Positions 59,440 to 64,000 of a stretch of 64,000 bases of DNA are shown here, piece by piece. The notes under the pieces are model-generated. The model was not told the DNA's origin. It saw only the letters and a list, made by a program, of their open reading frames with translations, and made no database searches. A program made the translations under genes and the position numbers. How positions within the stretch are numbered: position 1 is the stretch's first letter; every line of letters begins with the position of its first letter. This DNA is from Thalassospira sp. ER-Se-21-Dark (GTDB taxonomy: Bacteria > Pseudomonadota > Alphaproteobacteria > Rhodospirillales > Thalassospiraceae), in the NCBI RefSeq assembly GCF_017922435.1, contig NZ_VDEZ01000006.1:1-64000 (forward strand), given 5' to 3'.

Positions 59440-60708
59440 ATGAAGATCGCAAAGATTCTGGGTACGGCCGCACTGGTCACTACCCTTGGCGCGCAGGCAT
59501 ATGCCGCACCGGCCGCCAAAGACGTGCTGACCACTTATGCCGATATCGCGCATGCCGGTTACGAAGATTCACTGATCACCGCCAAGGAACTGCGGGCGGC
59601 GATTGATGAGCTGGTTGCAAATCCGTCGGCCTCGACCTTTGATGCCGCGAAATCAGCATGGCTGGCGTCGCGCGCCCCCTATCAGCAGACCGAAGTTTAC
59701 CGTTTCGGCAACGCGATTGTTGATGACTGGGAAGGCAAGGTAAATGCCTGGCCACTTGACGAAGGTCTGATCGACTATGTCGAAACCGGCCTTTATGGCG
59801 AAGAAAGCGAAGAAAACCCGGCTTACACCGCCAATGTGATTGCCAACCCGACCCTGACCATTTCGGGCGAAACCATTGATGCCTCGACCATTGATGCGGC
59901 TCTGCTTGAAAGCCTGCATGAAATCGACGACGTCGAAGCCAACGTTGCCACTGGCTACCACGCGATTGAATTCCTTCTTTGGGGTCAGGACCTCAATGGG
60001 ACCGATGCCGGTGCTGGTGAACGCAAATGGACCGACTACGCAGCCGGTGATGCCTGCACCAATGGCAATTGCGACCGTCGTGGTGAATACCTTCAGGCGG
60101 CAGTTGATCTGATGGTTTCTGATCTTGAATGGATGACCGCGCAGTGGGCCGAAGGCGGCGAAGCACGCGAAACCGTTCTTGAAGGTGATGGCGTTCCGGG
60201 CCTGACCGCGATTGTGACCGGCATGGGTTCGCTGTCTTATGGCGAACTGGGCGGCGAGCGCACCAAACTTGGCCTGCTGCTGCATGATCCGGAAGAAGAG
60301 CATGATTGCTTCTCGGACAACACCCACAACAGCCACTTCTACGACGCACTGGGCATCCAGAACGTTTACCTTGGCCGTTACACCCGTGTTGACGGTTCGG
60401 TTGTTGAAGGTCCGTCGCTTTCTGATCTGGTTGCGGCCAATGACGCGGCACTGGACACCGAACTGCGCGCCAAGCTGGCAGCATCGGTTGTTGCCGGTAA
60501 AGTCATGGTCACCCGCGCACAGGGCGGCGAAGCCTTTGATCAGCTGATTGCCATGGGCAATGAAGATGGCAATGCCGTCGTTCAGTCCTTTGTTGATGCG
60601 CTTGTCGATCAGACCAAATCGATCGAACAGATCATTGCTGCGGTTGGCATTGACGGTATCGAGTTCGAAGGTTCTGACAGCCTCGACAACCCGGCTGCTG
60701 TCAACTAA
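59440..60708 (+). CDS. Imelysin family iron-regulated protein (IrpA-like)
   Basis: 422 aa from ATG 59440 (MKIAKILGTAALVTTLGAQA; a start 4 codons upstream is possible). Periplasmic imelysin-like protein of iron uptake clusters; not shown to be a peptidase. The conserved GxHxxE motif is present as GYHAIEFLLWGQD. A second half repeats the helical fold, with NNTHNSHFYDALGIQNV (actual start DNTHNSH) and a C-terminal ALDTELRAKLAASVV. Behind the Fur box. Followed by a terminator and then a palindromic element before the di-heme gene. Confidence 0.93.
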   Translation: MKIAKILGTAALVTTLGAQAYAAPAAKDVLTTYADIAHAGYEDSLITAKELRAAIDELVANPSASTFDAAKSAWLASRAPYQQTEVYRFGNAIVDDWEGKVNAWPLDEGLIDYVETGLYGEESEENPAYTANVIANPTLTISGETIDASTIDAALLESLHEIDDVEANVATGYHAIEFLLWGQDLNGTDAGAGERKWTDYAAGDACTNGNCDRRGEYLQAAVDLMVSDLEWMTAQWAEGGEARETVLEGDGVPGLTAIVTGMGSLSYGELGGERTKLGLLLHDPEEEHDCFSDNTHNSHFYDALGIQNVYLGRYTRVDGSVVEGPSLSDLVAANDAALDTELRAKLAASVVAGKVMVTRAQGGEAFDQLIAMGNEDGNAVVQSFVDALVDQTKSIEQIIAAVGIDGIEFEGSDSLDNPAAVN

Positions 60709-60742
60709 TCCTGATCATCAGGCACCTGCCTGACTGACTGTG

Positions 60743-60771
60743 AACGGCGGGGGATGAATTCTCCCGCCGTT
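60743..60771 (+). terminator. Terminator after the imelysin gene
   Basis: AACGGCGGG (60743-60751), 11-nt loop, CCCGCCGTT (60763-60771), then TTGCTTT. It ends, at least partly, the imelysin transcript before the downstream genes of the cluster. Confidence 0.75.
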
Positions 60772-60781
60772 TTGCTTTGGC

Positions 60782-61048
60782 TAGGGTCAGGACCTATTAA
60801 TTTGATTGGAATGGCAGAGTTTATGTTTGTGATATCGAAGGAAAAGCCCGCTGGGCGGGTTGGTATCCCGCGCGAGGGGTTTGACGTCGGAGTTTGCAAA
60901 CATAAACTCTGTCCTTCGGATCGCTCAGATTTGCACGGGCTACTTTGTCGCAAAACCTTGAAAGATATATATCTTCCGGCGGCTTCGCTCCGCGTATCCG
61001 CACAAATCTGAGCGACCATTCAAACCAAATTAATAGATCCTGACCCTA
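60782..61048. mobile_element. 267-bp palindromic MITE-like element with three-way-junction architecture
   Basis: Terminal inverted repeats of 33 bp (60782-60814 and 61016-61048, 30 of 33 matched, starting TAGGGTCAGGA) enclose two abutting internal inverted repeats: CAGAGTTTATGTTTG (60815-60829) with CAAACATAAACTCTG (60897-60911), and TCGCTCAGATTTG (60921-60933) with CAAATCTGAGCGA (61003-61015). Each internal arm touches a TIR, so the strand folds into a stem with two side hairpins. No transposase inside. The frames open through it are not coding. No clear target-site duplication. Confidence 0.85.
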
Positions 61049-61065
61049 AAAATTAGAAGACTTCC

Positions 61066-62529
61066 ATGAAACGTCCCGCACTCACGCCACTGTTTTCATT
61101 CCCGTTCTGGCTGGCATCCATTGGCCTTGCTATTGCGCCGATCGCCGTTAATGCACAGACCATCGGTGACCCGGCGATGCCCGGCGGCGAAACAAGCTGG
61201 ACCGGGGCAAAGGGGCGCAATGCCTTCATGCACCAGTCAGCCAACATGAGCTTTGAAAAGCGGCTTGATTTCAAGCTGGGTGAAGCCCTTTTTCAAAGGT
61301 TATGGGTCACCGCCCCGACCCGGACCAAGGCAGCAGATGGTTTGGGTCCGCTGTTTAATTCACGCGCCTGCAGCGGATGCCACATCCGCAATGGCCGCGG
61401 CCATCCGGTTGACGAAAATGATAGCGAAGCCGGGGCAACATCGATGTTGCTGCGCCTGTCCATCCCGCCACAAACCGCCGAGCAACTCCGCGACCACCTG
61501 GAGGGCAAGCTGGCCACCCTTCCCGATCCGGTTTATGGCGGCCAGTTTCAGGATTTCTCGATCCCCGGCATTCAGGCAGAGGGACGGGTCAAGGTGACCT
61601 ATACAACAACCGACGTTCTTGTGGCCGGGGGTGAGACGGTTACCTTGCGCAACCCAACCTACGAGATGACCGACCTCGCCTATGCGCCGCTGCATCCCGA
61701 CATTATGGTGTCCCCGCGCCTTGCCCCGCCGATGATCGGGCTTGGGCTGCTGGAAGCCATTCCTGACAGCGCCCTGATGGCGGCAAGTGATCCGCAGGAT
61801 GAAGACGGCGACGGCATATCCGGACGATTTAATCAGGTCTGGGACATTGCCAATTCCAAGATGGCGATTGGCCGGTTTGGCTGGAAGGCGGGGATGCCGA
61901 GCCTTGATCAGCAAAACCAGAATGCGTTCCAGTTTGATATCGGCCTTTCCACCCCGCTGTATCCAAATGCCAGCGGTGATTGCACGACTGCGCAAACGAA
62001 TTGCATCACAGCGCCCGATGGCAATGATGATGAGTTCGAGGGGCTGGAAGTCCATTCGGTGATGACCGATCTGGTGCTGTATTACGCGCGCAACATTGCC
62101 CCGCCAATCCGAAAGAACGCCAATGATGCGGATGTTTTGGCGGGCGAAAAGATCTTTGACGCAGTCGACTGTGCATCCTGCCACACGCCGAGGTATGACT
62201 TGCCCGAACGTGCCGACATGCCAGAACAATCCGGGCAGGTGATCTGGCCTTACACGGACCTGTTGTTACACGACATGGGCGACGGCCTTGCCGATCACCG
62301 GCCAGAGGCACAGGCATCGGGCACTGAATGGCGCACACCACCGCTGTGGGGGATTGGCCATGCGCAGGAAATTGATCCGCGTGCCCGCTTCCTTCATGAC
62401 GGCCGGGCGAGAACCATTCTTGAAGCGATCCTGTGGCATGGCGGCGAGGCCGAAACCGCCCGCGATGCAGTCACAAAGCTGCAACCATCGGAGCGCAGTC
62501 AATTGTTGGCATTTCTAAAGTCATTGTGA
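61066..62529 (+). CDS. Di-heme oxidoreductase (DUF1111, thiol oxidoreductase-like)
   Basis: 487 aa, signal peptide ending near VNAQT. Two c-type heme motifs: CSGCHIRNGRGHP (about residues 104-116) and CASCHTPRYD (about 369-378). Related to di-heme peroxidases and known from Fur-regulated iron clusters next to imelysins, where it may oxidise or reduce iron or a chelate. MHQSANMSFEKRLDFKLGEA is the family block. The stretch before it contains the palindromic element. Confidence 0.92.
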   Translation: MKRPALTPLFSFPFWLASIGLAIAPIAVNAQTIGDPAMPGGETSWTGAKGRNAFMHQSANMSFEKRLDFKLGEALFQRLWVTAPTRTKAADGLGPLFNSRACSGCHIRNGRGHPVDENDSEAGATSMLLRLSIPPQTAEQLRDHLEGKLATLPDPVYGGQFQDFSIPGIQAEGRVKVTYTTTDVLVAGGETVTLRNPTYEMTDLAYAPLHPDIMVSPRLAPPMIGLGLLEAIPDSALMAASDPQDEDGDGISGRFNQVWDIANSKMAIGRFGWKAGMPSLDQQNQNAFQFDIGLSTPLYPNASGDCTTAQTNCITAPDGNDDEFEGLEVHSVMTDLVLYYARNIAPPIRKNANDADVLAGEKIFDAVDCASCHTPRYDLPERADMPEQSGQVIWPYTDLLLHDMGDGLADHRPEAQASGTEWRTPPLWGIGHAQEIDPRARFLHDGRARTILEAILWHGGEAETARDAVTKLQPSERSQLLAFLKSL

Positions 62530-62597
62530 CGCGGTATATGTCGCAAGACCGAACACCAAACCAGATACCAAATCACGTGAATATCGGGATAAGTCAT

Positions 62598-63725
62598 ATG
62601 TTCTGCAAACCGAGCTGGCGCACCTTGTTGCTTTCGACCACCACCGTTCTTGCTGTTGGTGTCATCAGCCCCGATGCCCGTGCCGATATTCCCGATGAAA
62701 ACTACCAACCGGTTCTGGCGCACTTGCTGGGCACCGTGATGCCACCGAAGCTTGATGACTTCCACGCGGCAACGGAAAATCTGACCAGCGAGTTCAAGGA
62801 TTTCTGTTCAGATCCCGATAAAGACGGACTTGAAGACACCCAAGCGGCCTTTCACGCGGCGATGGCTATCTGGCAGGAAATCCAGCCCTGGCGCATGGGG
62901 CCGCTGGTTGCCAATGGGCGTGATCAGCATATCGAATACTGGCCAGACAAACACGGCACGGCCGCCCGGCAGTTCCGCAAGCTGATGTTTGATAAACCGG
63001 CCGCCTATACCGATCCCGAAAAGCTTTCCGGTGCAAGTGCAGCACTTCAAGGCTTCCCAGCACTTGAGGAAGTCCTGTTTGCCGATGATCACGGCGATCA
63101 GATGATTGAGGCCGATGAAGATGGCGTGTTCCTGTGTCAGTACGGCACGGCAATTGCCACCAACCTTGGTACGCTTTCGGGAGAATTGCAGGCCGAATGG
63201 CCGGAATTTGCCACAGCGATGGAAAATGCGGGACCGGACAGCATGGATTATCCCACTGCCAAGTTTGCCGCGACCGATCTGTATCGTGCCCTGCATGAAG
63301 GGCTTTTGATCATCTCAAGCCAGAAGCTTGCCCGTCCGCTTGGCGATGGGGCCGAGGACGCCAGTGCAGGCCGTGCGGAAAGCCCGATTTCAAAACGTTC
63401 CCTTCGTAATATCGAACATAACCTGATTGGTCTGTTTGCTATCTATGACGGTGCCTGGGGTGATGTCGGTGAAGAAGGCAAAGGCCTGGCCGCGTTGATT
63501 GATAACAGCCTCCTGGATCGGTCATTCAAGCTTAACTGGCAGACTGTTGGCGACACAATGGCAGAGCTCCCGCCCTCTGTTGCCGAGGTGCTGGAACAGC
63601 CGAATGGCTATGCCGTGCTAACAGACCTTAAGGGGCAGATTGATTTCCTGACTATGCTGGTTGAAAACGATGTCGGCGGCAATACCCAGCTTGGTGGTGG
63701 CTTTAACGCGCTCGACGGTGACTAG
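62598..63725 (+). CDS. Second imelysin family protein, without the GxHxxE His
   Basis: 375 aa from ATG 62598 (MFCKPSWRTLLLSTTTVLAV); an ATG at 62538 is an alternative. Signal peptide ends near ARADI. The imelysin helical fold is present (DDFHAATENLTSEFKDF, AMAIWQEIQPWRMGPL), but the place of GxHxxE reads GFPALEEVLF, so Pro replaces the His. This split of one His-bearing and one His-less imelysin is the usual form of such clusters. Possibly the partner subunit of the first. Confidence 0.88.
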   Translation: MFCKPSWRTLLLSTTTVLAVGVISPDARADIPDENYQPVLAHLLGTVMPPKLDDFHAATENLTSEFKDFCSDPDKDGLEDTQAAFHAAMAIWQEIQPWRMGPLVANGRDQHIEYWPDKHGTAARQFRKLMFDKPAAYTDPEKLSGASAALQGFPALEEVLFADDHGDQMIEADEDGVFLCQYGTAIATNLGTLSGELQAEWPEFATAMENAGPDSMDYPTAKFAATDLYRALHEGLLIISSQKLARPLGDGAEDASAGRAESPISKRSLRNIEHNLIGLFAIYDGAWGDVGEEGKGLAALIDNSLLDRSFKLNWQTVGDTMAELPPSVAEVLEQPNGYAVLTDLKGQIDFLTMLVENDVGGNTQLGGGFNALDGD

Positions 63726-63749
63726 GGCCCAGACGGCAGGAGATCAAAG

Positions 63750-64000
63750 ATGGCATATCAACGTCGCAGCTTCCTGAAACTCATGGGTGTTGGCGGGGCC
63801 TTTACCCTGTTACCGGTGGGTCTTGCCCGTGCGGCAACCACGCCAAACCCCGAAGACCGCGCAGTTTATATTTCCGCCAGTGCTGGAGATGATGGCGATT
63901 ATTATGTCAGCGCGTTTAATGCTTCGGGCAAAATCCTGTTTGAGCAGCCCCTGCCCGGCCGTGGTCATGATATCGGCCTGCGCCCAAACCATGTTGATGT
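63750..64000 (+). CDS. DUF1513 Tat-exported protein, N-terminal part (cut by window edge)
   Basis: 83 codons visible. Twin-arginine signal MAYQRRSFLKLMGVGGAFTL, cleavage near ARAAT. The mature start AVYISASAGDDGDYYVSAFN and LPGRGHDIGLRPN fit the DUF1513 beta-propeller-like family that ends imelysin clusters. SD GCAGGAG. Cut by the right edge of the window. Confidence 0.85.
   Translation, partial: MAYQRRSFLKLMGVGGAFTLLPVGLARAATTPNPEDRAVYISASAGDDGDYYVSAFNASGKILFEQPLPGRGHDIGLRPNHVD

Noticed and set aside
60754..61011. 85-codon frame inside the palindromic element
   Set aside because: It is made from the inverted repeats of the element. Such frames are common in MITE-like repeats and lack any coding sign.
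1..64000. CRISPR array, rRNA operon or insertion-sequence transposase
   Set aside because: No regularly spaced direct repeats, no rRNA-like sequence and no transposase frame were found on reading the window.

Overview
The window looks like the chromosome of a marine alphaproteobacterium of the order Rhodospirillales, most like Thalassospira. I infer this from the gene mix (TRAP transporters, Entner-Doudoroff enzymes fused to an agl-type alpha-glucoside operon, PHB depolymerase, alphaproteobacterial LexA boxes); no database search was made. The core is moderately GC-rich. One stretch, about 1.69-9.41 kb, is clearly AT-rich and foreign.

Layout. 1-1.69 kb: start of tuf, tRNA-Tyr, tRNA-Gly, rlmB and tRNA-Thr(TGT). 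1.66-9.41 kb: an integrative and mobilizable element (IME) inserted in tRNA-Thr, with a tyrosine integrase, a phage gpA-like HUH replication initiator behind an attenuator-like leader, a non-coding origin-like hub, MobC, a relaxase, and a small gene overprinted inside the relaxase. It is bounded by a 24-bp direct repeat with one mismatch; the tRNA's old terminator is stranded beyond attR. 9.4-16.8 kb: TRAP transporter/lyase/GFA operon, regulators, RidA/TetR with triple operator, rhodanese. 17.4-22.5 kb: prkA-yeaH-spoVR stress operon. 22.9-28.9 kb: six translationally coupled genes for a periplasmic redox system (Tat multicopper oxidase, cytochrome c, secreted phytochelatin-synthase-like enzyme, FAD-SLDH small subunit, GMC large subunit, MFS-like permease). 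29-34 kb: two convergent paralogous periplasmic binding-like proteins, then a Zur-box operon (ZnuA, DUF1007, NicO permease). 34-37.3 kb: ECF sigma/anti-sigma/DUF7282 locus, LysR, DUF1127-like protein.

37.4-50.6 kb: a ten-gene minus-strand run aglE-F-G-A-K-zwf-pgl-edd-glk-eda with a divergent AraC regulator. It imports alpha-glucosides, cuts them to glucose, phosphorylates it, and takes it through the Entner-Doudoroff pathway to pyruvate and glyceraldehyde-3-phosphate. 50.6-51.2 kb: a 43-aa membrane protein behind two alphaproteobacterial LexA boxes, a candidate SOS-induced division inhibitor. 51.6-57.6 kb: phaZ, SDR, Nudix, hydrolase, a 53-aa basic protein and a succinate-semialdehyde dehydrogenase. 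57.8-64 kb: cytochrome c', cytochrome b561, and a Fur-box iron cluster (imelysin, di-heme oxidoreductase, second imelysin, DUF1513) interrupted by a 267-bp palindromic element.

The best candidates for undescribed biology are the six-gene redox operon, the LexA-controlled microprotein, the rolling-circle IME with its leader and overprinted gene, and the three-way-junction repeat.
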